A DNA stretch of 64,000 nucleotides from Fluviicola sp. (GCF_039596395.1 NZ_JBCNJT010000004.1:310001-374000); one strand, 5' to 3'; positions 34,927-44,369 are shown, counted from the first letter of the stretch. A program made the numbers and translations. The notes: generated by a model from the sequence alone, not told the origin.

Positions 34927-35594
34927 TTGCCTAAAAAGCAGGATTTGACGAACGTATAAACCAAGGGATGCGGAAGTTCCCTGGTAGAACTGATTTGCGG
35001 ACAGAATCCACACGCCAGGAAAAATCGGCGGTTCTTTAAACTGATGATCTCAGGTTCTTCGAATTGATTATAAGCTTCAATATCCAAATCTGTTTCCGTG
35101 AGGCTCCCTATGAGTTGCGGATATAAGCTGTAACGTGTTGCCGTTAATTCTTCCGGGTTACGGGTTTCATACAAATGGATCAATGCGGAAGAATGTGGAA
35201 CCACATAAACACGCTCGAAATGATTTCCGTCTACCAGGTTATCCGAGATCAGTTTTTCACCGTTGGCGCTCAGGTTATTCCGGTGGATCAACACATCGAT
35301 CAAGGCTTTGTAACCTTCTCCGGTAATAAAAACAGGAGCTTCCTGCTGAAGCAGCAAATCGATGACTCCGTTGAGGTAAAATAAATTGAGATACGGACCC
35401 GGAGCAAACCAGAAACCGTCGTAATTGGACAATTGCTGTGGTTTCATGTTGATAATCTCATTAACCTTGATCCAGTAATAAGACAACTCCACCTCCAGGA
35501 AACGACCTGCATGGTCTAATGCCATATTTGTCGCATGATGCGTATTGAAGGTAAAGTTAAAATCCCCAATAATTCCGATCTTCAATTGTTGCAT
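34923..35594 (-). CDS. CTP synthase GATase-domain-like protein lacking the nucleophile Cys
   Basis: A 223-aa stand-alone protein resembling the C-terminal-region-related family of CTP synthase: KIGIIGDFNFTFNTHHATNMALDHAGRFLEVELSYYW, then NYDGFWFAPGPYLNL. In class I amidotransferases the nucleophile elbow reads G-x-C-x-G; here the equivalent position is FITGEGYKALID, with Glu replacing Cys or Sec. HSSALIHLYE and a C-terminal FFLACGFCPQISSTRELPHPLVYTFV follow. It is probably catalytically inert for glutamine hydrolysis, or uses another chemistry. It has no signal peptide. Confidence 0.75.
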   Translation of the reverse strand: MQQLKIGIIGDFNFTFNTHHATNMALDHAGRFLEVELSYYWIKVNEIINMKPQQLSNYDGFWFAPGPYLNLFYLNGVIDLLLQQEAPVFITGEGYKALIDVLIHRNNLSANGEKLISDNLVDGNHFERVYVVPHSSALIHLYETRNPEELTATRYSLYPQLIGSLTETDLDIEAYNQFEEPEIISLKNRRFFLACGFCPQISSTRELPHPLVYTFVKSCFLGN

Positions 35595-35605
35595 AAAAGG
35601 AATAA

Positions 35606-35639
35606 GCTAAAAAGCCATCCGTCAGTTGACAGATGGCTT
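35606..35639 (-). terminator. Rho-independent terminator
   Basis: On the minus strand AAGCCATC / GATGGCTT is followed by TTTTT. It ends the lipoprotein transcript from 36295. Confidence 0.75.
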
Positions 35640-35653
35640 CTCTAAATTATCAA

Positions 35654-36295
35654 TTATCTTTTAAACCAGGCTTTTAGAACTCCGTTCTGGATCGGTAGTG
35701 AAATTGTTATCGAATCACTCGGGTTAGGTGTCGACGTATCAGGCACATCCCTGTATACATTACAGTTAAACGTACAAGTGAATTTCGAGTAATCTCCCGA
35801 ACCGTCAGATTCCTGAACAATTCCGGTGAAAATTACGTCCTGAGGAGTCGAAGCAGGATCAGATGTCCATACATTTCCTGAACCATCGCGGTAAACTACT
35901 TCAAAACCGTTAGCTGCATTTGCAGTATAAACCGGAGTTGTTGTTGTCGTAAAGAAGTTATTGAAGACAGACAAGCTCGGATCGCTGTTCGCGCTTCCGT
36001 CAAACTGGATCGAACCCAAACTTACACGAATAGAAACCAGGGTATTGGATGATTTCATGTTCGCATAATACGTAGCCAATGAAGGAGTCGGTGAAGGTTG
36101 GATGAATTTCGTTTTTGTTGCATCTAAATAGTATCCGTCAACATTCTGTGTCAACTCCAACTGACTTCCGTTTACAAGACCGATAAAACTGGATTCCAGT
36201 TCCACCTTTGGTGTCGGTGCCGGAATAATTTCATGCTTCGGACAACCCGCTAAAAAGACTGAACCGAACACAAAAAGAGGAATAATTTTTTTCAT
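35654..36295 (-). CDS. Hypothetical lipoprotein (213 aa)
   Basis: The lipobox FLAGC places the lipid-bearing Cys at 18. The mature protein is Ser/Thr/Asn/Pro-rich with strand-like segments (FIGLVNGSQLELTQNVDGYYLD, VSIRVSLGSIQFDGS, FEVVYRDGSGNVWTSD, FTCTFNCNVYRDV). It resembles DUF-type Bacteroidota surface lipoproteins with a lipocalin-like or Ig-like fold. I cannot assign a family. It is followed by a clear terminator. Confidence 0.75.
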   Translation of the reverse strand: MKKIIPLFVFGSVFLAGCPKHEIIPAPTPKVELESSFIGLVNGSQLELTQNVDGYYLDATKTKFIQPSPTPSLATYYANMKSSNTLVSIRVSLGSIQFDGSANSDPSLSVFNNFFTTTTTPVYTANAANGFEVVYRDGSGNVWTSDPASTPQDVIFTGIVQESDGSGDYSKFTCTFNCNVYRDVPDTSTPNPSDSITISLPIQNGVLKAWFKR

Positions 36296-36391
36296 AGATA
36301 ATGTTTTTCAAACCAATGCATTCCGCAGAACACAATTCGAAAATACAACTTTTTTTCTTACTCCAAAGATATTTCTGAAAATCTCACACAT

Positions 36392-36712
36392 CTAGGCTCT
36401 TAACAACTTATTTTGTTCAGGCAAGCAATAGTATGGAAGAAAAATCGGTTTGTCGCTGTCGGAAGTCAAATCCATCGAATAAATAATCTCAGAATCAGAG
36501 ATCACAATCGTATCCAGGTTCTCATCCATATCCAGGTCAATTCCACGAACACTCAATTCGCACAATAACTGGTTGAATGCACTCATACTCATAAAAATCT
36601 GGCTTTCGTAAGAATTCCCGTTTTCATAAATACAACAATCCAGTTGAACTTCTTTGGATGAACTCTCAAATTGAATGCGGTTTAATAAGATGCTGTCGAA
36701 TATTGTTTTCAT
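36392..36712 (-). CDS. Hypothetical protein (106 aa)
   Basis: A small acidic soluble protein: MKTIFDSILLNRIQFESSSKEVQLDCCIYENGNSYESQIFMSMSAFNQLLCELSVRGIDLDMDENLDT. It has no signal peptide, no TM helix and no catalytic motif that I recognise. The frame has normal codon use and a plausible start. It lies 96 bases upstream of the lipoprotein gene, in the same direction. Confidence 0.55.
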   Translation of the reverse strand: MKTIFDSILLNRIQFESSSKEVQLDCCIYENGNSYESQIFMSMSAFNQLLCELSVRGIDLDMDENLDTIVISDSEIIYSMDLTSDSDKPIFLPYYCLPEQNKLLRA

Positions 36713-36893
36713 ACTGTTTGACTTTGATGATACAAATTTGCACCCGGTAGTTCGTAAAGTACTTACGATCTACTTCAACAGTAGAAAAAAGTTCAAAATG
36801 AGTTCAAAGAGTTCAAGAGGCATGATTCACTTTTGAATTTTGACTTTTGCATTTTGAATTTTTAGTAATTTCACGAGACTTATAGATAGAATC

Positions 36894-38189
36894 ATGAAGT
36901 ATTTCCCAATAGACAAAAACCTCTTTATTGAAAACCGTAAGAAATTTACGGCAAAAATGGTAAAAAACACCTTAGCAGTTTTCAATTCCAATGATATTTA
37001 TCCGGTTAGTGCCGATGGTACGCTTCCTTTTACGCAACACCGCGATATTTTTTACTTATCCGGCGTGGACCAGGAAGAAAGTATATTGGTTTTATTTCCG
37101 GATGCCAGCAACGAAGCCCACCGTGAAGTTCTTTTCCTGAAGGAAACCAATGATCACATTGCGGTTTGGGAAGGCGCCAAGCTCAATAAAGACCAGGCAT
37201 TTGAAACAGCCGGCATCAAAACGGTTTACTGGTTGCAGCAATTCCCGACTATCTTCAAGCAACTGATGGCTGAAGCAGAAGGGATTTACCTGAACACGAA
37301 CGAGCACCTGCGCGCAGATACCACTGTTCAGACGCGTGAGGACCGTTTTATCATCCAGGTAAAACAGGATTATCCGGCACATCAGGTCCATAAGAGTGCG
37401 CCTATCATGCACCGGATCCGGTCCGTGAAAGAAAAAACCGAATTGGATTTGATGCAAGTTGCCTGCGATATTACCGAAAAAGGGTTTCGCAGAATTCTTG
37501 GTTTCGTGAAACCGGGCGTTTGGGAATATGAAATTGAAGCGGAATTTTCCCATGAATTCCTGCGCAACCGTTCCAAAGGATGGGCTTACACTCCGATTGT
37601 GGCTTCCGGGAAGAATGCGTGCGTGCTTCATTACATTGAAAACAACATGCAATGCCAGGACGGTGACGTGATTCTTTTAGACGTTGGTGCGGAATACGCC
37701 AACTATTCTTCGGACATGTCGCGAAGTATCCCCGTTAACGGACGCTTTACTCCAAGACAAAAAGAAGTTTACAACGCTGTGCTGCGCGTGAAATCACAAG
37801 CTGAAAAAATGCTTGTTCCGGGAACCATGCTGGCTGAATACCAAAAAGAAGTGGGCCGCATGATGGAATCCGAATTACTTGGACTAAAACTGTTGGACCA
37901 AACGGATATTAAGAACCAGGACCCGAACTGGCCGGCATATAAAAAGTATTTCATGCACGGAACATCGCATTATTTGGGACTGGACACACACGATGTCGGT
38001 TTATGGAATGTTCCGATCGAAGCAAACATGGTTTTCACCTGTGAACCGGGAATCTACATTCCGGAAGAAGGGTTGGGAATCCGTATTGAAGATAACCTGG
38101 TTGTGCAGGCGTCCGGAGAGCCATTCAACCTGATGCGCAATATCCCGATCGAAGCAGACGAAATAGAAACGTTGATGAATCAAAAATAA
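36894..38189 (+). CDS. pepP: Aminopeptidase P family protein (Xaa-Pro aminopeptidase)
   Basis: A 431-aa protein with the AMP N-terminal domain (about 1-160) and a pita-bread metalloprotease domain. The dinuclear metal ligands are recognisable: VILLDVGAEYANYSSDMSRS (two Asp), FMHGTSHYLGLDTHDVG (His), VFTCEPGIYIPEEGLGIRIEDN (two Glu). Aminopeptidase P removes the N-terminal residue before proline. No signal peptide is present, so it is cytoplasmic. It is probably co-transcribed with the hydrolase 95 bases downstream. Confidence 0.94.
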   Translation: MKYFPIDKNLFIENRKKFTAKMVKNTLAVFNSNDIYPVSADGTLPFTQHRDIFYLSGVDQEESILVLFPDASNEAHREVLFLKETNDHIAVWEGAKLNKDQAFETAGIKTVYWLQQFPTIFKQLMAEAEGIYLNTNEHLRADTTVQTREDRFIIQVKQDYPAHQVHKSAPIMHRIRSVKEKTELDLMQVACDITEKGFRRILGFVKPGVWEYEIEAEFSHEFLRNRSKGWAYTPIVASGKNACVLHYIENNMQCQDGDVILLDVGAEYANYSSDMSRSIPVNGRFTPRQKEVYNAVLRVKSQAEKMLVPGTMLAEYQKEVGRMMESELLGLKLLDQTDIKNQDPNWPAYKKYFMHGTSHYLGLDTHDVGLWNVPIEANMVFTCEPGIYIPEEGLGIRIEDNLVVQASGEPFNLMRNIPIEADEIETLMNQK

Positions 38190-38283
38190 ACGCTGTTCAA
38201 AGTTCAATCGGTTCAAAGGTTCAAACAGATCAATGATTTTAAACTCTTGAACTTCCTGAACGTTTTGAACTAATTTTTAAGCT

Positions 38284-39033
38284 ATGGATGAACAATTATT
38301 GAATTACAGGATTTCCGGAAATGGGAGTCCTGTTGTTTTTTTGCACGGTTTTATGGAAGATTGCAGCATGTGGGACGAACTGATCCCGCATCTGCCTGTG
38401 CGAGCCATATGCGTAGATCTGCCCGGCCACGGTAAAAGTCCGGTCGATTTCAACGCAACTCCTTCCATCCTGTCGATGGCTAAAGAAGTGGAAAAGATCA
38501 TCATTCACGAGCAACTGAAACATCCGATTGTTGTGGGGCATTCTATGGGCGGATATGTAGGACTGGAACTCATCAAGCTCATGCCGGGGATTGAACACCT
38601 GATTTTATTCCATTCCCATCCGTGGAGCGATTCGGAAGACAAAAAAAGGGACCGGGAACGCGTTGCCAACATGGTGCTCACCAAATCCGCCGTGTTTATC
38701 CGTGAAGCCATCCCGAACTTATTTTCAAATCCGGCAATGATGAAGGATACCATCGATCACTATGTGCAAATTGCTGAAAAGATGGACCCGAAAGCAATCG
38801 GCTGGGCCTCCCTAGCGATGAAAAACCGTTTCGACCTGGCATACCTGATGGAGAAAAACCCCGAAAAGTTCAGCGTCATCAGCGGACACAACGACAAATT
38901 GATTAACGTAGGTTTACTGGATTCCTTCTGCAAACAGCATAAGATCTCGTCGGTCGTCTTCCCCAATGCTGCGCACATGTCGCACGAAGAGAACCGGGAG
39001 GAAGTGATTCAATTACTACAAACTATTTTTTAA
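38284..39033 (+). CDS. Alpha/beta hydrolase
   Basis: A 249-aa alpha/beta-hydrolase fold: oxyanion motif VVFLHGFMEDCSMWDEL at 16-32, LPGHGKS near 47, nucleophile elbow VVGHSMGGYVGLEL with Ser near 88, SVISGHNDKLI with the acid, and NAAHMSHEENRE with the catalytic His near 234. The triad is complete. The substrate is unknown; esterase or lipase-like activity is plausible. It has no signal peptide. Confidence 0.9.
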   Translation: MDEQLLNYRISGNGSPVVFLHGFMEDCSMWDELIPHLPVRAICVDLPGHGKSPVDFNATPSILSMAKEVEKIIIHEQLKHPIVVGHSMGGYVGLELIKLMPGIEHLILFHSHPWSDSEDKKRDRERVANMVLTKSAVFIREAIPNLFSNPAMMKDTIDHYVQIAEKMDPKAIGWASLAMKNRFDLAYLMEKNPEKFSVISGHNDKLINVGLLDSFCKQHKISSVVFPNAAHMSHEENREEVIQLLQTIF

Positions 39034-39048
39034 TTGGGAATAAACAGG

Positions 39049-39072
39049 AACGGAACATTCCGCCCCTGCAAA
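39049..39072. repeat. Palindrome with GCCCCTG arm
   Basis: CAGGAACGGAA / TTCCGCCCCTG is a near-palindrome 15 bases after the hydrolase stop, similar in architecture to those at 2568 and 10790. It may serve as a terminator here. Confidence 0.4.
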
Positions 39073-39223
39073 AAAATAAATAATTTTAACGGTATTAATT
39101 GTTGATTATACACCCAACCAGCATATTTTAACAGTTCAATTCTGAGTATATTCTGTTTGAAAACAAAAACTCAATTTATAAGAACTCGTAAATTGTCGGT
39201 AAGAACAAGTAACAAACTACATT

Positions 39224-40009
39224 ATGGAACCGAAAAGACTTCGCGCTTTAGTCATTGATGACGAAGAATACGCACGCAAAAATTTAATCATGATGCTGGA
39301 TGATTTCTGTCCGGAAATCGAAGTAATCGGTGAAGCTTCCGGGAAAGAACAAGCCAAGGCATTGATAACTGCCAGCAAACCGGACGTGGTTTTCCTGGAT
39401 ATTCGCATGCCAAGCGGTGCCGAAGGATTTGAATTGCTGGAAGAAGTAGAAGAAAAAAACTTCCTGGTAGTATTTGTTACGGCGTTTAAAGACTACGCCA
39501 TCCGCGCTTTCAATGCAAGTGCTGTTTACTACCTGTTGAAACCGATCGATATTGACGACCTGAGAGTTGCAGTTGAAAAACTGGTAGAAGCAAACAACGT
39601 ATTCGGGCAGGATCCTGAAAATTACGTGACTTACTTCCGCAGTCTGCGCAACTTGTCAGACCAGCTGCTTCGCAATAAACCGAATAACCGCATTGCGATC
39701 AGCCACACCAAAGGATTGAAAATTGTGGAAGACAATACGATTTCACACCTGGAAGCCAGCGGAAACTGTACCACAATCTATTTCAACGACGGAACACGTT
39801 ACCTGGACACCAGAACTTTGAAGATTTACGAAAACATCCTGAATCCCGCGAAATTCTTCCGGATTCACAAATCACATATTATCAATCTCAACAATTTAGC
39901 TGAATACATCAATGAAGACGGTCACTTTGCCGTTCTGAAAAACGGGCTTCGCATTCCTGTTGCAAGAAACCGCGTAACTGATTTTGTAAAAATGCTGAAA
40001 GAAGGATGA
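39224..40009 (+). CDS. LytTR-type response regulator
   Basis: A 261-aa two-component regulator. The receiver domain (about 7-125) has Asp pair IDDEEY at 11-14, phospho-acceptor Asp near 59 (VVFLDIRMPSG) and Lys near 109 (LLKPID). The C-terminal LytTR DNA-binding domain spans about 155-261 (RIAISHTKGLKIVEDNTISHLEASGNCTTIYF, FFRIHKSHIINLNNL). It overlaps the kinase gene by 4 bases. The regulated genes are not indicated. Confidence 0.94.
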   Translation: MEPKRLRALVIDDEEYARKNLIMMLDDFCPEIEVIGEASGKEQAKALITASKPDVVFLDIRMPSGAEGFELLEEVEEKNFLVVFVTAFKDYAIRAFNASAVYYLLKPIDIDDLRVAVEKLVEANNVFGQDPENYVTYFRSLRNLSDQLLRNKPNNRIAISHTKGLKIVEDNTISHLEASGNCTTIYFNDGTRYLDTRTLKIYENILNPAKFFRIHKSHIINLNNLAEYINEDGHFAVLKNGLRIPVARNRVTDFVKMLKEG

Positions 40010-42921
40010 GGATACTCTTATTACTGGTTTTTGCAGCCATTTCTGCTATCGGAATGGCGCAAGACTATTCTTTCATTACTTATTCCAACGGACAGGGCCT
40101 TCCGCAATCACAAGTCCAATGCATCACGCAGGATGACGACGGTTATCTCTGGGTCGGAACATTGGGTGGTTTGGCGAAATTCAACGGGAAAACCTTTACG
40201 ACTTTTCCGCTTGAACAAGGCTTGTTCAACAACCGGATTTCCTGTTTGCAGTTCATCCAAAAGACCATTTGGGTAGGACATGAAGGCGGAATCACCCAAA
40301 TTAAAAACAACAAGGCACAAACCTATTCGCTTGGAGACAATAACCGCACGGTCATTGTGACGGATTTCATCCAGTACCACGGAAAGATCATTGCATCCAC
40401 CGAAGGAAGCGGATTGTATATTATTTCAAACGGGCATATTTCCAAAATAGCCCTGAATAACCCGGACGCTTCCACCTGCAGGGACCTGGAAATTATTAAC
40501 GGGAAACTATATATAGGTACCCGGGACGGATTGTATTTCACCAGCGACCTGACTAATTTCAGCCGCATAGAAGCATTTAAAGACCGCCGGATTTCCGGGA
40601 TTGCACTGACGCAAAACACCGTTTTTATTTCCACTTCCTTTGAAGGATTGTTCAGATCCGATCTCACCTTCAAAAAATTCGATTCGATCCCGGTTCAATC
40701 GACCGATCTTTACATCGGTGCATTAAACAACGATAAGTCGGGCCAGCTTTGGCTGTCTTCACCTGAAGGAGTGATCCGTTTATCTCCTCAAATGCGCCAG
40801 TTGAATCTAAACGAAGCAAACGGACTCCCTGTAAAAGCGATCAATTGTTCTTTCCAGGATAACGAAGGAAATATCTGGTTCGGGAGTGACGGAAAAGGAT
40901 TGATCCGCTTTGCCAATCAAAACCTGCAGATCTATTCCACAAAAACGGGCATGCCCTCCGACCTGATCCTTTCGGGAACAAAGCTCAAAAACGGCAGCTA
41001 CCTCTTCGGTTCGTACGACAAGGGAGCTTTTAAAATGAACCTGCAGGGCGTTTGCGAGAACATTCCGGTTCCGGCAACAACTGTCTGGGACATTGAATAT
41101 TTCAACGGACTGGCATGGTTTGCCACCGATATGGGAATTTTCAGCTGGGATTTTAAATCTGCTCCCAAAAACTATCCTTCCAAAAACTTCTCGACTACCT
41201 TCCGGGTGTTAAAACCTTTCAAAAACCGCTTGATCGTGGCAGGAGAAGAAAGTGTGGGCTACATTGAGAACAACACCCTGCACCACTACTCCAATTTCAA
41301 GTTCAACATCAATAAAGACGGAAATATACGGGATATTACATTGTATTATTCCAATATCCTGGTGGCAACCTCCAAAGGGTTATACGAACTCAACCTGGCT
41401 AAAAAAACACAGAAACTTCTGAAGAAATTCAAGGCAAGTATTGCTTCCATCGAAACAGATGTGGATAACCGCGTCTGGATCGGGACGGAAAACGGGTTAG
41501 TGATTTTCGACGGGATCAACTTCCAGGATGTTTCCTACAGTTCGAAAAGCGGTGCGCGCTTCATCAATTTCATCCACCGGGTGGAAAGCCACATTTTCGT
41601 GGGAACGAATGACGGTTTGTATGTTTTTGAGAACAGCGAAAATTCGCAAGTTTTGGTCAAGCACATCGGCACCAACAACGGGTTGATCAACCTGGAATCA
41701 AACATCAATTCTTCGATTTATGAAGACGGCAATTTCTGGTTCGGAACCAGTGACGGACTTGCTAAACTTCAATTCAGTTCGGAAAACGGGTTCTTCGACT
41801 TTGCTCCCAAGCTGAACATTGCCCGTGTGCTTGTAAATTACCGCGAAATCAATCCTTCGGATATTTACAGCGGACTGAAACTCAATTATTCCAAGAACAA
41901 CCTGATTATTGACCTGGACGGTATTTCGATGGAAGATCCCGAATCGGTTACTTTTCAATACCGTTTGGAGGGAGAATCAGACAAGTGGTCACCTCCTACT
42001 CTAAACCCTACGATCATTCTTTCCAACCTGGATGCGGGAAATTACACCTTGCAAATCCGCGCAATTTCGGGAACAAAGAAAATTTCGGACATCAGTTCGT
42101 TTGCCATTACCATCACTCCGCCGTTTTGGCGAACCTGGTGGTTCTATATCGTGGTTTTCGTAGCAATTGCCTTCGGGATCCGGTATTATTTCAGGCTTCA
42201 GATCAAACGGGAAAGAGAGCGGAACTACAAGATCAACCTGGAGAACAAGTCGCGTTTGCTTGCTTTGGAGCAGCAATCCCTGAATGCCAGTATGAACCGT
42301 CACTTCATTTTCAACTCACTGAATTCCATCCAGTATTTTATCAATACGCAAGACCGGGTATCTGCGAACAGGTATTTGACCAGCTTTGCAAAATTGATCC
42401 GGAAGAACCTCGACAGTGCTTCGGAAGGAGATAATGTGGTGACTTTACAACAAGAACTGGAACGCCTGGAATTGTACCTTTCCCTGGAAGCGATGCGTTT
42501 CAAAGACAGGTTCACTTATGAAATTGACAACCAGGATATTGACCTCGAACAGGTAACCGTTCCTGCCATGCTCCTTCAGCCATTCGTGGAAAACAGTATT
42601 ATCCATGGAATTCTTCCGGATGAGACCAAGAAAGGAGAAATCGTGGTGACGATCAAAGCACTGGGTGATCAATTGGAAATCTGCATTGACGACAACGGGA
42701 TCGGAATTGATTACAGTTTGAACAAAAAAGCCAGGTTTAAAGGAGATCACAAGTCCCAGGGAATGGAGATTACATCGAAAAGAATAGACCTGATCCGCCA
42801 GATGTGGAATAAGGATTATGAGTTGATCGGCCCCTTTCAGATGACGAATCCGGACCGTTCAATCAAGGGAACGCGCGTTTTAATCAAAATTCCTTATGAA
42901 AATTTGGAAATCAATGATTAA
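40006..42921 (+). CDS. Propeller sensor histidine kinase (LytS/His_kinase type)
   Basis: A 971-aa membrane kinase: signal peptide (1-18), a long periplasmic Reg_prop beta-propeller region to about 610 (repeats such as DDDGYLWVGTLGGLAKFNGK and DNEGNIWFGSDGKGLIRF), a Y_Y_Y domain to about 700, one TM helix at about 706-724, a short coiled coil, and a His_kinase domain with phospho-acceptor His near 766 (LNASMNRHFIFNSLNSIQYFI). An HATPase N-box lies near 857 (LLQPFVENSIIHGIL), with IDDNGIGID following. It phosphorylates the adjacent LytTR regulator. The sensed signal is unknown. Confidence 0.94.
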   Translation: MRILLLLVFAAISAIGMAQDYSFITYSNGQGLPQSQVQCITQDDDGYLWVGTLGGLAKFNGKTFTTFPLEQGLFNNRISCLQFIQKTIWVGHEGGITQIKNNKAQTYSLGDNNRTVIVTDFIQYHGKIIASTEGSGLYIISNGHISKIALNNPDASTCRDLEIINGKLYIGTRDGLYFTSDLTNFSRIEAFKDRRISGIALTQNTVFISTSFEGLFRSDLTFKKFDSIPVQSTDLYIGALNNDKSGQLWLSSPEGVIRLSPQMRQLNLNEANGLPVKAINCSFQDNEGNIWFGSDGKGLIRFANQNLQIYSTKTGMPSDLILSGTKLKNGSYLFGSYDKGAFKMNLQGVCENIPVPATTVWDIEYFNGLAWFATDMGIFSWDFKSAPKNYPSKNFSTTFRVLKPFKNRLIVAGEESVGYIENNTLHHYSNFKFNINKDGNIRDITLYYSNILVATSKGLYELNLAKKTQKLLKKFKASIASIETDVDNRVWIGTENGLVIFDGINFQDVSYSSKSGARFINFIHRVESHIFVGTNDGLYVFENSENSQVLVKHIGTNNGLINLESNINSSIYEDGNFWFGTSDGLAKLQFSSENGFFDFAPKLNIARVLVNYREINPSDIYSGLKLNYSKNNLIIDLDGISMEDPESVTFQYRLEGESDKWSPPTLNPTIILSNLDAGNYTLQIRAISGTKKISDISSFAITITPPFWRTWWFYIVVFVAIAFGIRYYFRLQIKRERERNYKINLENKSRLLALEQQSLNASMNRHFIFNSLNSIQYFINTQDRVSANRYLTSFAKLIRKNLDSASEGDNVVTLQQELERLELYLSLEAMRFKDRFTYEIDNQDIDLEQVTVPAMLLQPFVENSIIHGILPDETKKGEIVVTIKALGDQLEICIDDNGIGIDYSLNKKARFKGDHKSQGMEITSKRIDLIRQMWNKDYELIGPFQMTNPDRSIKGTRVLIKIPYENLEIND

Positions 42922-42927
42922 ATAGTT

Positions 42928-42935
42928 TATATTTG
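42928..42935 (+). promoter_or_regulatory. -7 element TATATTTG with -33 TTTG
   Basis: An exact TAnnTTTG match ending 6 bases before the ATG at 42942. A TTTG at 42903-42906 lies 21 bases upstream, the spacing expected of Bacteroidota promoters. Confidence 0.6.
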
Positions 42936-42941
42936 TTCAGT

Positions 42942-43250
42942 ATGCGTTTTTACGATATGAAAAAGATAACACTTATAGCATCATTATTAGTCGTATTTGC
43001 AGCTTGTCAAAAAGCTGACATCCGCCCAAGAACAGGGGAAGGTGGTTGCATGGACTCATCATCAACTGAAGTGAAAAACCTTTCGGTTGAAACTCCAACT
43101 CCTGACGGAAGCGGAACTCCTAATGCTCTGGGTGGAAACAACGGAGGCGGAACAAATACAAATCCAACGGTTGATCCAAACGATCCGGATCCAAACGGAG
43201 GAGACATCACCGATCCACTAAGAAAGAAAGATCAGAAAGACAATAAATAA
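42942..43250 (+). CDS. Small Gly/Asn/Pro-rich lipoprotein
   Basis: 102 aa from the ATG at 42942 (MRFYDMKKITLIASLLVVFAAC); Met at 42957 is an alternative start giving a cleaner signal peptide. The lipobox is VFAAC. The mature protein is low-complexity and probably disordered (LGGNNGGGTNTNPTVDPNDPDPNGGD) with a charged tail RKKDQKDNK. No enzymatic motif is present. It lies just after the two-component system and is ended by a strong terminator, so it could be a target or accessory lipoprotein of that system. Confidence 0.7.
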   Translation: MRFYDMKKITLIASLLVVFAACQKADIRPRTGEGGCMDSSSTEVKNLSVETPTPDGSGTPNALGGNNGGGTNTNPTVDPNDPDPNGGDITDPLRKKDQKDNK

Positions 43251-43251
43251 A

Positions 43252-43284
43252 AAAATCCCGGTTCAATGAACCGGGATTTTTTTT
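43252..43284. terminator. Bidirectional rho-independent terminator
   Basis: A 14-bp stem AAAATCCCGGTTCA / TGAACCGGGATTTT with T-runs on both strands. It serves the lipoprotein gene (+) and thiL (-), which converge here. Confidence 0.9.
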
Positions 43285-43305
43285 GTGTTATCATTTCTGA
43301 ACGGA

Positions 43306-44343
43306 TCATTGAAAGTGATTCCATCCCTGAGCTCTCAAAGGAATTAACGAATCATTCGTATCGACCAAATAAGTTCCTTCACTCGCATCTGTCATATAAC
43401 CGATAATAGTCATGTGCGGATTTCCTTTAATCTTATCGAAATCACTTTGAGCAACGGTAAACAGCAACTCATAATCCTCGCCTCCATTCAACACGCAGGT
43501 TGTCGGATCAAGGTTAAAATCAATTGCTGTAGTGGATGTCAATGAATCGATCGGAAGTTTTGCATTGTAAACCATGGCTCCCTTATTGCTGGCTTTGCAA
43601 AGATGCAGGACCTCAGATGCCAGGCCGTCGGAAACATCGATCATGGATGTAGGAACAACATCGAGCTCTTTCAGGTAATTGATCACATCCAATCGCGCTT
43701 CCGGCTTCAATTGCCGTTGAATGATGTAATCTTTTCCATCCAGGTCGGGCTGAATATCCGGATTTGCTTCGAACACGCTTTTCTCGCGCTCCAATACCTG
43801 CAATCCGACGTAAGCAGCCCCCAAATCTCCGGAGACAACCAACAAATCATTGGTTCCCGCCCCTGCTCTGTAAACGATTTTGGATTTATCCACTACCCCG
43901 ATTGCAGTCACAGAGATTACCAGGCCGGATCTCGAAGAAGTGGTATCACCACCGATCAAATCCACTTTATAATGCTGACAAGCCAGGCGGATCCCATCGT
44001 ACAATTCTTCCAGAGCTTCCAACGGAAAGCGGTTTGATACAGCGATTGAAACCGTGATCTGCTCCGGAGTTCCGTTCATTGCTGCGATATCCGACAAGTT
44101 TACCGCAACGGATTTGTACCCCAAATGCTTGAAAGGAACATACATCAGGTTAAAATGAACTCCTTCAACCAGCATATCGGTTGAGATCAAAGTAAACTGC
44201 TCTTCGTTTCTTTCCAGTACAGCTGCGTCATCTCCGATTCCAAAAGCAGTAGATTCTCTTGTAATCAAAAAATTCTTCGTCAATAAATCAATCGTTCCAA
44301 ATTCACCCAGGGATTCCAGGTCCGTTCTTTTTTCTTCCGACAT
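43306..44343 (-). CDS. thiL: Thiamine-monophosphate kinase
   Basis: 345 aa from the ATG at 44341-44343 (MSEEKRTDLESLGEFGTIDLLTKNF). The upstream in-frame TTG lies inside the promoter and is rejected. ThiL phosphorylates thiamine monophosphate to thiamine diphosphate. Motifs present are FGIGDDAAVLE (Mg/ATP-binding), STDMLVEGVHF, KSVAVNLSDIAAMNGTP, LIGGDTTSSRSGLVISVTAIG, MIDVSDGLASEVLHLCKAS and LNGGEDYELLFTV. This matches the AIR-synthase-like superfamily. It is monocistronic, with a TATCTTTG promoter element 18 bases upstream. Confidence 0.95.
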   Translation of the reverse strand: MSEEKRTDLESLGEFGTIDLLTKNFLITRESTAFGIGDDAAVLERNEEQFTLISTDMLVEGVHFNLMYVPFKHLGYKSVAVNLSDIAAMNGTPEQITVSIAVSNRFPLEALEELYDGIRLACQHYKVDLIGGDTTSSRSGLVISVTAIGVVDKSKIVYRAGAGTNDLLVVSGDLGAAYVGLQVLEREKSVFEANPDIQPDLDGKDYIIQRQLKPEARLDVINYLKELDVVPTSMIDVSDGLASEVLHLCKASNKGAMVYNAKLPIDSLTSTTAIDFNLDPTTCVLNGGEDYELLFTVAQSDFDKIKGNPHMTIIGYMTDASEGTYLVDTNDSLIPLRAQGWNHFQ

Positions 44344-44361
44344 GTATTCTAATATATAGTA

Positions 44362-44369
44362 CAAAGATA
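44362..44369 (-). promoter_or_regulatory. -7 element TATCTTTG of thiL
   Basis: An exact TAnnTTTG match on the minus strand, 18 bases before the thiL ATG. Confidence 0.55.
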
